Positions 15,481 to 23,868 of a DNA stretch of 64,000 nucleotides are shown in pieces (the first letter of the stretch is position 1; each line of letters starts with the position of its first letter). The position numbers were made by a program, and so were the translations under genes. Under the pieces are notes generated by a model that did no database searches, was not told the origin of the DNA, and worked only from the letters and a program-made list of their open reading frames with translations. The stretch comes from Streptococcus sp. LPB0220 (GTDB lineage Bacteria; Bacillota; Bacilli; Lactobacillales; Streptococcaceae), in assembly GCF_008727815.1 (NCBI RefSeq), contig NZ_CP044230.1:103501-167500 (forward strand). Direction: 5' to 3'.

Positions 15481-16236
15481 ATGGAACAAACGAAGAATTA
15501 TACTTGTATTACTGGAGCCAGTGCTGGTATAGGAGCGGAGACAGCAAGACAATTTGCAAAATTAGGAACGAATCTTATTTTAATTGCTCGGCGTCAAGAA
15601 CGACTAGAAAAATTGAAGCAAGATATTTTGAACCATTATCCGGATTTAGATGTTGTTATTAAAGTTGTTGATTTATCGAAGTCCAGTAATGTTTTTGCTC
15701 TTTATGAAAGCTTGAAAAAATATCACATTACTACGCTAATAAATAATGCTGGTTTTGGAAATTATGATAAGGTTGAATCTCAAGATTTAGAAAAGATAAT
15801 AACATTAATCCATCTAAACATTGAAGCTTTAACAATTCTATCAACTCTATATGTGAGAGATTATAAAGATTGTAAAGGCGCTCAATTGATTAACTTATCA
15901 TCTAGAGGCGGATACATGTTGGTTCCAAATGCAGTTACATACTGTGCAAGTAAATTTTATGTCAGTGCTTTTACAGAAGGCTTGGCATTGGAACTAGAGG
16001 CAAATCAACATCAATTAAAAGCTAAGGTTTTAGCTCCAGCTGCCACAAAAACGGAATTCGGTCAAGTTGCTACAGATTCTAAAGAATATGATTATGATGA
16101 GCATTTTGCTAAATATCACACAAGTGAAGAGATGGCACAATTTTTGATGGAATTATATCAAAGTGACAAAGTTGTTGGTTTAGTTGATGTTACAAATTTT
16201 GAATTTCATCTTAGCGGACCACTACTTAATTATTAA
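15481..16236 (+). CDS. Short-chain dehydrogenase/reductase
   Basis: 251 aa from the ATG at 15481 (SD aaaggag); the ATG at 15448 has no SD. Cofactor motif TGASAGIG (11-18), NNAG (88-91) and catalytic Ser140/141, Tyr154, Lys158 (YCASK) are present, so it should be an active NAD(P)-dependent oxidoreductase. The substrate is unknown; an AdhR-like neighbour suggests a carbonyl or aldehyde. It stands alone with its regulator in the ICE cargo. Confidence 0.88.
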   Translation: MEQTKNYTCITGASAGIGAETARQFAKLGTNLILIARRQERLEKLKQDILNHYPDLDVVIKVVDLSKSSNVFALYESLKKYHITTLINNAGFGNYDKVESQDLEKIITLIHLNIEALTILSTLYVRDYKDCKGAQLINLSSRGGYMLVPNAVTYCASKFYVSAFTEGLALELEANQHQLKAKVLAPAATKTEFGQVATDSKEYDYDEHFAKYHTSEEMAQFLMELYQSDKVVGLVDVTNFEFHLSGPLLNY

Positions 16237-16300
16237 TTATTTTAATAAATAGATATAATATGTATTGAATAATAATAGTTGTAGCCATTTTATGACAAGA

Positions 16301-16337
16301 AAAAAGCTTCTGAAATGTTAGATTTCAGAAGCTTTTT
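16301..16337. terminator. Bidirectional terminator between SDR and fic genes
   Basis: AAAAAGCTTCTGAAAT (16301-16316) pairs with its exact complement (16322-16337) around a 5-nt loop. A-run and T-run flank the stem, so it can serve both the SDR gene and the convergent fic gene. Confidence 0.85.
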
Positions 16338-16428
16338 GTCTATCTATTATGATTTAAACCTTGGTAAGTTATAATTTTCTGTGATATTTAGGATATTTAA
16401 AAATATAGAAGTATTTTTGTAGACTAAT

Positions 16429-17040
16429 TTACAATTTTTCCAGTATTTTACCAAGTAGTTCTTCTAACTTTCTTAAATCTCCATAGACTGTTCCGTCCAT
16501 ATAAAGATTGTAAACCTCGTCATCTTGCTCCACACGTATTTGTGCAGAATATCCTTTTGACAGTGCTAAGGAACGAATAACTTCTCGTTGAGTTCGTCCA
16601 TTACCTTCTCGGAAGGGATGGAAATAATTAAGATTATCAAGAATTTTTGCTAATTGTTTAATAATCCCATCTTTTGAATTAGCAGTTTGATAATAGGTAT
16701 GAATAAGGCGGTTTATATATACTTGGGCAGTACTGAAAGATTGTATTGACATAAAAGGATTCCCATTTTTTGAGATATTCACCTTGCGAAATTGCCCCGC
16801 CCAAGCATAGACATCTTGAAATAAATATTTATGAATGGCTAAAATATCACTAATGGAATATACTTCAATGGTTTTCAAGCGCAAGTCTGCAAGCCTTTTA
16901 GTAACGAATAAATGCTCATTCCGATAGGCTTCTTCAATATTTGTAATATTTTGTTTGTTGATTAAGACTGTAGAATTTGGATAGGTATATTGGTGATTGG
17001 GGTCAATGTACTCATAGCCTTCGTATTGATTTTTAACCAA
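16429..17040 (-). CDS. Fic-family AMP-transferase toxin (class I)
   Basis: 203 aa with the full Fic motif HPFREGNGRTQR (His141) and the substrate-clamping flap (NPFMSIQSF, about 94-102). Fic enzymes move AMP from ATP to target proteins such as gyrase and topoisomerase IV. The N-terminal part has no inhibitory S/T-xxx-E-G/N motif that I can see; that motif lies in the preceding small protein, as in class I systems like VbhT/VbhA. It overlaps that gene by 8 bp. It probably stabilises the ICE or affects competitors. Confidence 0.9.
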   Translation of the reverse strand: MVKNQYEGYEYIDPNHQYTYPNSTVLINKQNITNIEEAYRNEHLFVTKRLADLRLKTIEVYSISDILAIHKYLFQDVYAWAGQFRKVNISKNGNPFMSIQSFSTAQVYINRLIHTYYQTANSKDGIIKQLAKILDNLNYFHPFREGNGRTQREVIRSLALSKGYSAQIRVEQDDEVYNLYMDGTVYGDLRKLEELLGKILEKL

Positions 17041-17221
17041 TATTCAATTCCTTTCGTTTGTTGATAACATAAGTTTTTAAATCAATCACATCTTGAACAG
17101 TAGGTTCATAATTTTCAATCATTGATGACCCAATAGCATACCAGACAGTATCAAAATCTGAAAAGTTATCAAAGGGAATTCCTAAAATTGTTAATTCTTC
17201 TTTATTCACATCAAGAGTCAT
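17033..17221 (-). CDS. VbhA-like antitoxin of the Fic toxin
   Basis: 62 aa. Residues 32-37 read SSMIEN, matching the inhibitory motif [ST]xxxE[GN] that blocks ATP binding in Fic enzymes. The gene precedes and overlaps fic. An aggaggt SD precedes the ATG, and an extended -10 (TGGTATAAT; plus-strand 17251-17256) lies about 30 bp upstream, so both genes likely share this promoter. Length and place fit VbhA-type antitoxins. Confidence 0.85.
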   Translation of the reverse strand: MTLDVNKEELTILGIPFDNFSDFDTVWYAIGSSMIENYEPTVQDVIDLKTYVINKRKELNIG

Positions 17222-17250
17222 GGCACACCTCCTTATATAGAGTTATCCTT

Positions 17251-17259
17251 ATTATACCA
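17251..17259 (-). promoter_or_regulatory. Promoter of the Fic toxin-antitoxin operon
   Basis: TGGTATAAT on the minus strand, an extended -10 element, 30 bp before the antitoxin ATG. No clear -35 box. The segment 17262-17420 holds nothing else that I can support. Confidence 0.6.
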
Positions 17260-17420
17260 TAAAATCGGTATTTTCACCTAAAGGATAGAGAGCAAAAGAT
17301 ATATGTAAGCGTATAGATTAATACTTACAGAACTAAAAATATTCCCCTGTTTTTAACCCAACTGAAAACCCATACTTTCCAAACCAAATGTTACTATTTA
17401 TAAGTAAAAGAACAAATAAC

Positions 17421-17457
17421 AAAAAGAGGAGCTTCACACTAAAGTTCCTCTTCTTTT
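17421..17457. terminator. Likely terminator near the ICE right end
   Basis: AAAAAGAGGA and TTCCTCTTCTTTT can pair with one bulge around a loop of about 15 nt, with a T-rich end. It may isolate ICE cargo from the rpmG side. Confidence 0.5.
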
Positions 17458-17491
17458 AAATATCCGAATCATTATTTTTATTTCAAAAAAG

Positions 17492-17600
17492 GTAGTGAAA
17501 AAGGTAGTGATTCGATTGATTTATATTGCAATGTAGTGAAATTTGAAATTTCAAAAATTGCTTAAAATCAAGGTTTTTAACGTCTATTGACGTGTAGTGA
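17492..17600 (+). repeat. Four GTAGTGA direct repeats at the ICE end
   Basis: GTAGTGA occurs at 17492-17498, 17504-17510, 17533-17539 and 17594-17600, all in one direction, and stops 4 bp short of the rpmG stop codon. Clustered short direct repeats near an element end are typical of arm-type binding sites for a tyrosine integrase. No integrase is in the window, so this is inference. Confidence 0.55.
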
Positions 17601-17650
17601 ACCCCTATTTCACTTCTGTAAACACAACGTGTTTGCGAAGTTTTGGTGAG
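17601..17650. other. Probable attR: ICE junction at the 3' end of rpmG
   Basis: The AT-rich ICE cargo, with repeats, stops exactly at the 3' end of the ribosomal protein L33 gene, after which backbone genes follow. 3' ends of conserved genes, rpmG among them, serve as integration sites for streptococcal ICEs and phages. The core repeat cannot be fixed without the left end. Confidence 0.5.
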
Positions 17651-17754
17651 TATTTCTTCAATTGAAGACGGTCTGGAGTGTTACGTTTGTTTTTAGAAGT
17701 AAGGTACAAGCGTTCACCAGATTCTTTGTGTTCAAGTGTAATATTTACGCGCAT
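17605..17754 (-). CDS. rpmG: 50S ribosomal protein L33
   Basis: 49 aa, [20 protein letters not shown] to ...HVVFTEVK. A complete L33 of the type without zinc cysteines (no CxxC). The gene lies 15 bp downstream of rpmF, so they share a transcript. Its 3' end borders the ICE; the last codons may have been rebuilt from ICE DNA, but the protein end looks normal. Confidence 0.95.
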
Positions 17755-17769
17755 GGTATCTCCCTTCTA

Positions 17770-17952
17770 TTATTCAGCTGATGCAGCTTTAGCGATCTTA
17801 CGTCCTTTGTAGTATCCTTTAAGTGATACACGGTGTGAACGTGAGTAATCTCCAGTTGCTTCGTCAAAGTTTACAGATGGAGCTGTTACTTTGTAGTGCG
17901 TACGACGTTTGTTTTTCTTCGCTTTTGATGTGCGACGTGCAGGTACTGCCAT
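17770..17952 (-). CDS. rpmF: 50S ribosomal protein L32
   Basis: 60 aa, [20 protein letters not shown]..., standard length. It lacks zinc-binding CxxC pairs, so it is the C-minus form. An SD (aaaaggaga) precedes it. First gene of the rpmF-rpmG pair. Confidence 0.97.
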   Translation of the reverse strand: MAVPARRTSKAKKNKRRTHYKVTAPSVNFDEATGDYSRSHRVSLKGYYKGRKIAKAASAE

Positions 17953-18011
17953 TTCGTTTTTCTCCTTTTAAGATATAAATTCAATTAGGTTTGATTTTCA
18001 TCAACTTTAAC

Positions 18012-18040
18012 AGTATAACAAAACTTTTTTGTAAAGTAAA
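18012..18040 (-). promoter_or_regulatory. Promoter of rpmF-rpmG
   Basis: On the minus strand TTTACT, 17-bp spacer, TATACT, about 60 bp before rpmF. Reasonable sigma-70 match. Confidence 0.55.
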
Positions 18041-18130
18041 GTTACTTGACAAAAAAAATGAAATTTTTGGAAAAACTTGCTTCTCCATAGTTAATCTCAA
18101 AGTTTGGATCTGCCTTTGGGCCTTCTTTTA

Positions 18131-18139
18131 TGCTATAAT
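18131..18139 (+). promoter_or_regulatory. Extended -10 promoter of ilvD
   Basis: TGCTATAAT, 28 bp before the ilvD ATG, with a weak -35. No T-box or other riboswitch lies between it and the gene. Confidence 0.65.
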
Positions 18140-18166
18140 GGTAAAAAATGAAACGAGAGGAATGAC

Positions 18167-19870
18167 ATGACAGAATTAGACAAACGCCATCGTAGTAGTG
18201 TCTACGATAGCATGGTAAAATCTCCCAACCGTGCCATGCTTCGCGCGACGGGAATGACCGATGAAAGCTTTGAAAAACCAATCGTAGGGGTGATTTCTAC
18301 TTGGGCTGAAAACACGCCTTGTAACATGCACCTTCATGATTTTGGAAAATTGGCCAAAGAAGGTGTAAAAGATGCGGGAGCTTGGCCGGTCCAATTTGGA
18401 ACCATTACGGTTGCGGACGGGATCGCTATGGGGACTCCTGGTATGCGCTTCTCCTTGACGTCTCGTGATATCATTGCGGACTCTATCGAAGCGGCTATGG
18501 GCGGTCACAACGTGGATGCCTTTGTAGCCATCGGGGGTTGTGACAAGAACATGCCTGGTTCGATGATTGCCATTGCCAATATGGATATCCCTGCGATCTT
18601 CGCTTATGGTGGTACCATTGCTCCTGGTAATCTGAACGGCAAGGATATCGACTTGGTTTCTGTTTTCGAAGGGATCGGGAAATGGAACCACGGTGATATG
18701 ACTGCTGAAGAAGTGAAGCAACTGGAATGTAATGCCTGCCCTGGCCCTGGTGGCTGTGGTGGTATGTATACGGCCAACACCATGGCGACAGCGATCGAGG
18801 TCCTTGGGATGAGTCTTCCTGGCTCCTCTTCTCACCCTGCTGAATCAGCAGATAAGAAGGCCGATATCGAAGAAGCAGGTCGTGCTGTTGTCAAGATGCT
18901 TGAAATGGGACTGAAGCCATCTGACATCTTGACCCGTGAAGCCTTTGAAGATGCCATCACTGTCACAATGGCGCTCGGTGGTTCCACCAATGCGACTCTG
19001 CACTTGCTTGCGATCGCTCACGCAGCTAACGTTGACTTGACGCTGGAAGACTTCAATGATTTCCAAGAGCGTGTGCCTCACTTGGCAGACTTGAAACCTT
19101 CTGGTCAATACGTCTTCCAAGACCTTTATAATGTCGGTGGTGTGCCAGCTGTCATGAAATACCTTCTTAAGAATGGTTTCCTTCATGGGGATCGCATCAC
19201 CTGTACTGGTAAAACAGTAGCTGAGAACTTGGAAGCCTTCGCTGATTTGACACCGGGTCAAAAAGTCATCATGCCACTTGAAAATCCGAAACGTGCGGAT
19301 GGTCCATTGATCATCTTGAAAGGGAACTTGGCTCCAGAAGGGGCGGTTGCTAAAGTATCAGGTGTGAAAGTTCGTAACATCACGGGTCCTGCTAAGGTCT
19401 TTGACTCCGAAGAAGCTGCCATTGAAGCGGTTCTTTCGGATGAAATCGTGGATGGCGACGTTGTTGTTGTCCGCTTCGTAGGTCCTAAGGGTGGTCCTGG
19501 TATGCCAGAAATGCTATCCTTGTCATCCATGATCGTTGGGAAAGGTCAAGGGGACAAGGTGGCCCTCTTGACAGACGGACGCTTCTCTGGTGGTACTTAT
19601 GGTCTCGTTGTTGGACATATCGCGCCTGAAGCTCAGGTCGGTGGCCCAATCGCCTACCTCCACACAGGGGATCTGGTAACAGTTGACCAAGATACCAAAG
19701 AAATCACCATGCACGTCTCAGACGAAGAGTTGGCGAAACGGAAAGCTGAAACAACCTTGCCACCACTGTATAGCCGTGGGGTTCTGGGTAAATACGCCCA
19801 CATCGTTTCTTCAGCATCACGTGGTGCTGTAACCGACTTCTGGAATATGGAACAGTCTGGTAAACAGTAA
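18167..19870 (+). CDS. ilvD: Dihydroxy-acid dehydratase
   Basis: 567 aa. It removes water from dihydroxy acids in valine, leucine and isoleucine synthesis. The iron-sulfur cluster cysteines are in GGCDKNMPG and in the [17 protein letters not shown] stretch (second half of the first 200 residues), and the C-terminal [14 protein letters not shown] motif is present. Length is normal. It stands alone here, with the other ilv genes elsewhere. SD gagagg. Confidence 0.97.
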   Translation: MTELDKRHRSSVYDSMVKSPNRAMLRATGMTDESFEKPIVGVISTWAENTPCNMHLHDFGKLAKEGVKDAGAWPVQFGTITVADGIAMGTPGMRFSLTSRDIIADSIEAAMGGHNVDAFVAIGGCDKNMPGSMIAIANMDIPAIFAYGGTIAPGNLNGKDIDLVSVFEGIGKWNHGDMTAEEVKQLECNACPGPGGCGGMYTANTMATAIEVLGMSLPGSSSHPAESADKKADIEEAGRAVVKMLEMGLKPSDILTREAFEDAITVTMALGGSTNATLHLLAIAHAANVDLTLEDFNDFQERVPHLADLKPSGQYVFQDLYNVGGVPAVMKYLLKNGFLHGDRITCTGKTVAENLEAFADLTPGQKVIMPLENPKRADGPLIILKGNLAPEGAVAKVSGVKVRNITGPAKVFDSEEAAIEAVLSDEIVDGDVVVVRFVGPKGGPGMPEMLSLSSMIVGKGQGDKVALLTDGRFSGGTYGLVVGHIAPEAQVGGPIAYLHTGDLVTVDQDTKEITMHVSDEELAKRKAETTLPPLYSRGVLGKYAHIVSSASRGAVTDFWNMEQSGKQ

Positions 19871-19901
19871 TTGGATGGACGACTTTGTCCAAAGAGAGAA
19901 T

Positions 19902-20009
19902 GGGACAGAAATCGGTAATTCGTTAGAATTCGATTTCGTCGTCCCACCTCCGCACAGTTGAGTAGGGCTGTAAAAGCTGATGAAATCAGTGTAGTAGAGT
20001 CCACTCAAC
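19902..20009. repeat. Structured intergenic repeat-like segment
   Basis: Two imperfect hairpins in a row. One pairs GGGAC...AAATCG with CGATTT...GTCCC (19902-19945). The other pairs GTTGAGT with ACTCAAC (19957-20009) and has a nested GCTGAT/ATCAGT stem. It is non-coding, looks like the dispersed structured sequences common between genes in viridans streptococci, and leads straight to a terminator. Confidence 0.5.
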
Positions 20010-20044
20010 CACTGCGTCTTGCTCGACAATCCAAAAATAATTGA

Positions 20045-20076
20045 GAGGCTAGGACTTTTGTCCCAGCCTCTTTTTT
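20045..20076 (+). terminator. Terminator after ilvD
   Basis: GAGGCTAGGAC / GTCCCAGCCTC stem (20045-20055, 20060-20070; one mismatch-type pair) and six T residues. It closes the structured repeat. Confidence 0.85.
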
Positions 20077-20220
20077 GGCTCAAAGTCGCTATTTTCAACC
20101 CTGTCGCTAAAACGTATGAATATTACTTTTTGGGGGATTTGGGTGTATCATCTGTTATTTTTCTTGTAAATCCATCTATAATTTGCTATAATTGTGACTA
20201 ATCGAATCAATCCTTTAATA

Positions 20221-20314
20221 CTGTCCAGAGAGGCAGGCAAGGAGCCATGGAAATGAAAGGCCTGGGAAGACCAGCCTATATTTTGTGTATCTCCTTGTTG
20301 TGGGGGATTTTTTT
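20221..20314 (+). promoter_or_regulatory. PyrR-responsive attenuator of the uracil permease gene
   Basis: TCCAGAGAGGC (20224-20234) matches the PyrR-binding loop. CAAGGAG (20238-20244) can pair with CTCCTTG (20291-20297) as antiterminator. The overlapping ATCTCC (20289-20294) can pair with GGGGAT (20303-20308) followed by seven T residues as terminator. The two folds exclude each other. High UMP would make PyrR favour termination. The promoter is probably at about 20170-20200 (TATAAT at 20191-20196 region). Confidence 0.85.
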
Positions 20315-20366
20315 GTATATTGAAAAGTGGTTTGATAAAAAAGAAATCGTCGATGATGGAGCATGA
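20253..20366 (+). CDS. Possible 37-aa membrane peptide overlapping the PyrR leader
   Basis: The ATG at 20253 is 8 bp from aaggag and opens a frame reading MKGLGRPAYILCISLLWGIF..., with one hydrophobic helix and a charged end (KKEIVDDGA). The SD is also part of the antiterminator, and the terminator lies inside the frame, so it may be chance. A real leader ORF would link translation and attenuation. Confidence 0.25.
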   Translation: MKGLGRPAYILCISLLWGIFLYIEKWFDKKEIVDDGA

Positions 20367-20455
20367 AGCACTCCCTTACGATTTGGTCATCGAAGGTAGA
20401 CGTTTTTGTTCAGCCATAGCTTATCGCATCTTAATTTTAGGAGGTTTTTACGATC

Positions 20456-21730
20456 GTGAATGACGTTAAATATGATGTGAATGAAATGCCAAAACCTGGT
20501 TTATTGGTTGGTTTATCTTTCCAGCATTTGTTTGCCATGTTTGGGGCGACAGTACTGGTGCCGATTTTGGTTGGAATTGATCCTGCCATTGCTCTCTTCT
20601 CATCTGGTTTGGGAACCTTGGCTCACTTAACCGTGACCAAGTATAAGATTCCTGCTTATATGGGGTCTAGTTTTGCTTATATTGCTGCTATGCAGATGTT
20701 GATGAAGACAGATGGAATCGCAGCAGTTGCCCAAGGTGCCATGGCGGGTGGTTTTGTCTACTTGTTTGTAGCTCTGATTGTTAAGTATGCGGGTAAAGAT
20801 TGGATTAATAAGGTCCTTCCACCAATCGTGGTTGGTCCCATTATCATGGTAATTGGTTTGAATCTTGCGGCAAATGCAGTCACTGATGCGACAACCTTAA
20901 ATAAAAGCTATAGTGGTTATGCTCTATTGATTTCGATGGTGACCCTCTTTGCGGTTATCCTCTTTAACATGTATGGCAAGAAGATTGTCGGTGTCGTCCC
21001 AATTTTACTTGGATTAATTGTGGGCTATATTTTCTCATTGGCTCTTGGTTTGATGACAGGACATAGTTTTGTCAATTTCTCAGAGGTAAGTGCGGCGCAT
21101 TGGATTCAAGTTCCAAACTTTGACATTCCATTTGTGGATTATAGCTTTAAGCTCTATCCAAGTGCGATTTTGACCATGGCTCCGATTGCCTTTGTGACCA
21201 TGACGGAACATTTTGGCCACCTCATGGTTTTAAATAGTTTGACTGAGCGTGATTACTTCAAGGATCCAGGGCTTGACCATACGCTTACTGGTGATGGCTT
21301 GGCACAGATTATTGCTGGATTCTTTGGAGCTCCTCCGGTAACTTCTTATGGGGAAAACATTGGGGTGATGGCCCTTAGTAAGGTCTACTCAGTTTACGTT
21401 ATTTCAGGCGCAGCAGTGATTGCGGTTGTCATGAGCTTTATTGGGAAGCTATCAGCACTCTTGCACTCTATTCCAACTCCTGTATTGGGAGGTTTGTCTA
21501 TTGCCCTCTTTGGGGTTATCGCTGCTAGTGGTTTGAAAATTTTAGTTGAACATAAGATTGATTTTGATAATAAAAAGAATCTCTTGATTGCAAGTGTGAT
21601 CTTAGTATCAGGGATCGGTGGTTTGATGATTGACCTCGGTGGTCTCCAAATCACGGGTGTGGCAACGTCAACCATTCTTGGGATTGTGTTGTATCAAATC
21701 CTTCCAGAACCAAAAGTTGATGAGGCTTAG
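20456..21730 (+). CDS. uraA: Uracil permease (NCS2 family)
   Basis: 424 aa with about 12-14 membrane segments. QHLFAMFGATVLVP near residue 23 and the GLGTLAH region fit UraA/PyrP-type uracil:proton symporters; a NCS2 TMTEHFGHL and a T(S)YGENIG stretch are also present. GTG start at 20456, with aggagg 11 bp upstream. The PyrR leader upstream supports uracil rather than xanthine as substrate. Confidence 0.92.
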   Translation: MNDVKYDVNEMPKPGLLVGLSFQHLFAMFGATVLVPILVGIDPAIALFSSGLGTLAHLTVTKYKIPAYMGSSFAYIAAMQMLMKTDGIAAVAQGAMAGGFVYLFVALIVKYAGKDWINKVLPPIVVGPIIMVIGLNLAANAVTDATTLNKSYSGYALLISMVTLFAVILFNMYGKKIVGVVPILLGLIVGYIFSLALGLMTGHSFVNFSEVSAAHWIQVPNFDIPFVDYSFKLYPSAILTMAPIAFVTMTEHFGHLMVLNSLTERDYFKDPGLDHTLTGDGLAQIIAGFFGAPPVTSYGENIGVMALSKVYSVYVISGAAVIAVVMSFIGKLSALLHSIPTPVLGGLSIALFGVIAASGLKILVEHKIDFDNKKNLLIASVILVSGIGGLMIDLGGLQITGVATSTILGIVLYQILPEPKVDEA

Positions 21731-21773
21731 TCCATTCTGGTAGTGAACAAGTTTGAATGGATTTAAACATTAT

Positions 21774-21823
21774 AAAAACGAGGAACAAACTCTGATGGCA
21801 GAGTTGGTGTTCCTCGTTTTTTT
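21774..21823. terminator. Terminator after uraA
   Basis: AAAACGAGGAACA pairs with TGTTCCTCGTTTT, followed by T residues. It may serve both uraA and the convergent gene at 21893. Confidence 0.9.
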
Positions 21824-21892
21824 ATGATGGATTGGATTTCCAAAGAGGCTTTCCTTCATTAGTTGACTGCGTTTATTAAATTGTAATGATTG

Positions 21893-22234
21893 TTATCGTG
21901 GTGGAAGACCAAGGGCGATACGTCCGTATCGGCTGATTCGTGTAATTTTCCAAGCGGGTGACCAAGTCACTTCAACCTTGACATCTTCGATCCCCTCGAT
22001 TTCCTTGAGGCGCGAAACGATTTCGATCGGAAGGCTCTCAGCACAGCTACAAGCCGTATCGGTAAAGGTCATAACCACCTTGCAAGTGCCGGTTTCATCT
22101 AGATGGATCTCGTAGATCAGTCCTAGGTTATAGACATCTAACTCAACATCGGTATCAAATACAAGCTCCAATTTTTCGATTAACGACTTCTCTAGTGCCA
22201 GGGCGCGGTCATTGATTTTGATATCCTCTCTCAT
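21893..22234 (-). CDS. MIP18/DUF59-family Fe-S assembly factor (SufT/PaaD-like)
   Basis: 113 aa. [33 protein letters not shown] is typical of the DUF59 domain and has the conserved Cys pair. Such proteins help to mature iron-sulfur proteins. The gene is divergent from hisS. IlvD nearby is an Fe-S enzyme, but no direct link is shown. Confidence 0.88.
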   Translation of the reverse strand: MREDIKINDRALALEKSLIEKLELVFDTDVELDVYNLGLIYEIHLDETGTCKVVMTFTDTACSCAESLPIEIVSRLKEIEGIEDVKVEVTWSPAWKITRISRYGRIALGLPPR

Positions 22235-22404
22235 CGCAAGATCCTTTCAGTGTAGTATGGCTTCCATTTTCTCATAATTCGGCTGATAAGGCAAGAAGAG
22301 AAAGACGATTTGAACGTGTCGAACGAAGGAAATTCGGTCCAGTCTCCATTTCTCTTCGAATTTGTGGTAAAATAGAGGCAAAAGTAAGACAAAGGATGAA
22401 GGCT

Positions 22405-23688
22405 ATGAAATTACAAAAACCAAAAGGGACCCAGGATATCCTTCCTGGCGATTCAGCGAAATGGCAATATGTAGAAGGCTTTGCACGCAAGGTCTTTGCG
22501 CGATACAATTATGATGAAATCCGCACACCGATCTTCGAACATTATGAAGTCATCAGCCGTTCAGTAGGGGATACGACGGATATCGTTACCAAAGAAATGT
22601 ATGACTTCTATGATAAGGGAGACCGTCATATCACGCTTCGTCCAGAAGGAACAGCTCCTGTTGTCCGCTCCTATGTAGAAAATAAACTCTTTGCGCCTGA
22701 GGTACAAAAACCAAGTAAGTTCTATTACATAGGCCCAATGTTCCGCTACGAACGTCCTCAAGCAGGTCGTTTGCGTCAATTCCACCAAATTGGGGTAGAA
22801 TGCTTTGGATCGAGCAATCCTGCAACGGATGTCGAAACCATTGCCATGGCAGCGCAATTCCTGAAAGAATTGGGAATTGACAATGTAACCTTGCACTTGA
22901 ACACCTTGGGAAGCCCTGCCAGTCGTCAAGCTTATCGTCAAGCCTTGATTGATTACCTCTTGCCAATGAAGGATCAATTGTCTAAGGACAGCCAACGTCG
23001 CTTAGAAGAAAATCCGCTTCGTGTTTTGGATTCAAAAGAAAAAGAAGACAAGGCAGCGGTTGAACAGGCTCCTTCCATCCTAGACTATCTAGATGAAGAA
23101 AGCCAAGCGCATTTTGATGCGGTTCGTCGGATGTTGGAAGACTTGGGGGTAGCCTATGTCATCGATACCAATATGGTGCGTGGCTTGGATTACTACAACC
23201 ACACGATTTTTGAGTTCATTACAGAAATTGAAGGCAATGAATTGACAGTCTGTGCGGGTGGTCGCTATGATGGTTTGGTGGAATACTTCGGTGGTCCTGC
23301 GACAGCTGGTTTTGGCTTTGGTATCGGTGTGGAACGGATCCTTCTCGTTCTTGAAAAGAAAGGCATTGAATTACCGATCGAAACAGGATTAGATGCTTAT
23401 ATTGCCGTTCTAGGAGATGAGGCCAATGAAGCAGCGCTTAGCTTGGTTCAAGCCCTTCGAATCCAAGGTTTCAAGGCAGAACGTGACTATCTTGGACGTA
23501 AGCTCAAGGCACAATTTAAGTCAGCAGATGTCTTTGCGGCCAAAACCTTGATTACCTTAGGAAGCAGTGAGGTTGAAAGTGGTCAAGTCACTGTGAAAAA
23601 CAACCAAACTCGTCAAGAAGTAACGGTAGCTCTTGAAAGCTTGAAGAAAGACTTCCCATCTGTTTTAGCAGAGTTGGGATTGGCTTGA
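22405..23688 (+). CDS. hisS: Histidyl-tRNA synthetase
   Basis: 427 aa from [14 protein letters not shown] at 22405; the ATG at 22396 has its SD too far or absent, whereas aagga is 8 bp before 22405. Class II motifs: motif 2 ([20 protein letters not shown]), histidine-binding [10 protein letters not shown] and the C-terminal [11 protein letters not shown] motif 3. It charges tRNA-His. A TAAAAT-type -10 (about 22365-22372) precedes it; no T-box found. Confidence 0.97.
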   Translation: MKLQKPKGTQDILPGDSAKWQYVEGFARKVFARYNYDEIRTPIFEHYEVISRSVGDTTDIVTKEMYDFYDKGDRHITLRPEGTAPVVRSYVENKLFAPEVQKPSKFYYIGPMFRYERPQAGRLRQFHQIGVECFGSSNPATDVETIAMAAQFLKELGIDNVTLHLNTLGSPASRQAYRQALIDYLLPMKDQLSKDSQRRLEENPLRVLDSKEKEDKAAVEQAPSILDYLDEESQAHFDAVRRMLEDLGVAYVIDTNMVRGLDYYNHTIFEFITEIEGNELTVCAGGRYDGLVEYFGGPATAGFGFGIGVERILLVLEKKGIELPIETGLDAYIAVLGDEANEAALSLVQALRIQGFKAERDYLGRKLKAQFKSADVFAAKTLITLGSSEVESGQVTVKNNQTRQEVTVALESLKKDFPSVLAELGLA

Positions 23689-23830
23689 TCGAACGGGAAA
23701 GACAAGGGTAGACAAGATTTATCTGGGAGTAGGGGCAAAATGGTTGCTCCTGCTCTCTTTTATCTTGATTCTGTTTGCCGACCTTTGCCAAGATTTGGCG
23801 AAAAGCCGTTAAATTTTCTGACATTTATGA

Positions 23831-23836
23831 TATAAT
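23831..23836 (+). promoter_or_regulatory. -10 box of thrC
   Basis: TATAAT, about 33 bp before the thrC ATG; the -35 is weak. The gap from hisS contains no clear gene or terminator. Confidence 0.5.
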
Positions 23837-23868
23837 GAGAAGACTACTAGTAAAGGAATGAAACAGTC

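Noticed and set aside
18176..18835. 219-aa frame on the minus strand opposite ilvD, and 138-aa frame at 18845-19261
   Set aside because: Both lie fully antisense to the well-supported ilvD gene, have no SD and read as Arg/His-rich shadow sequence.
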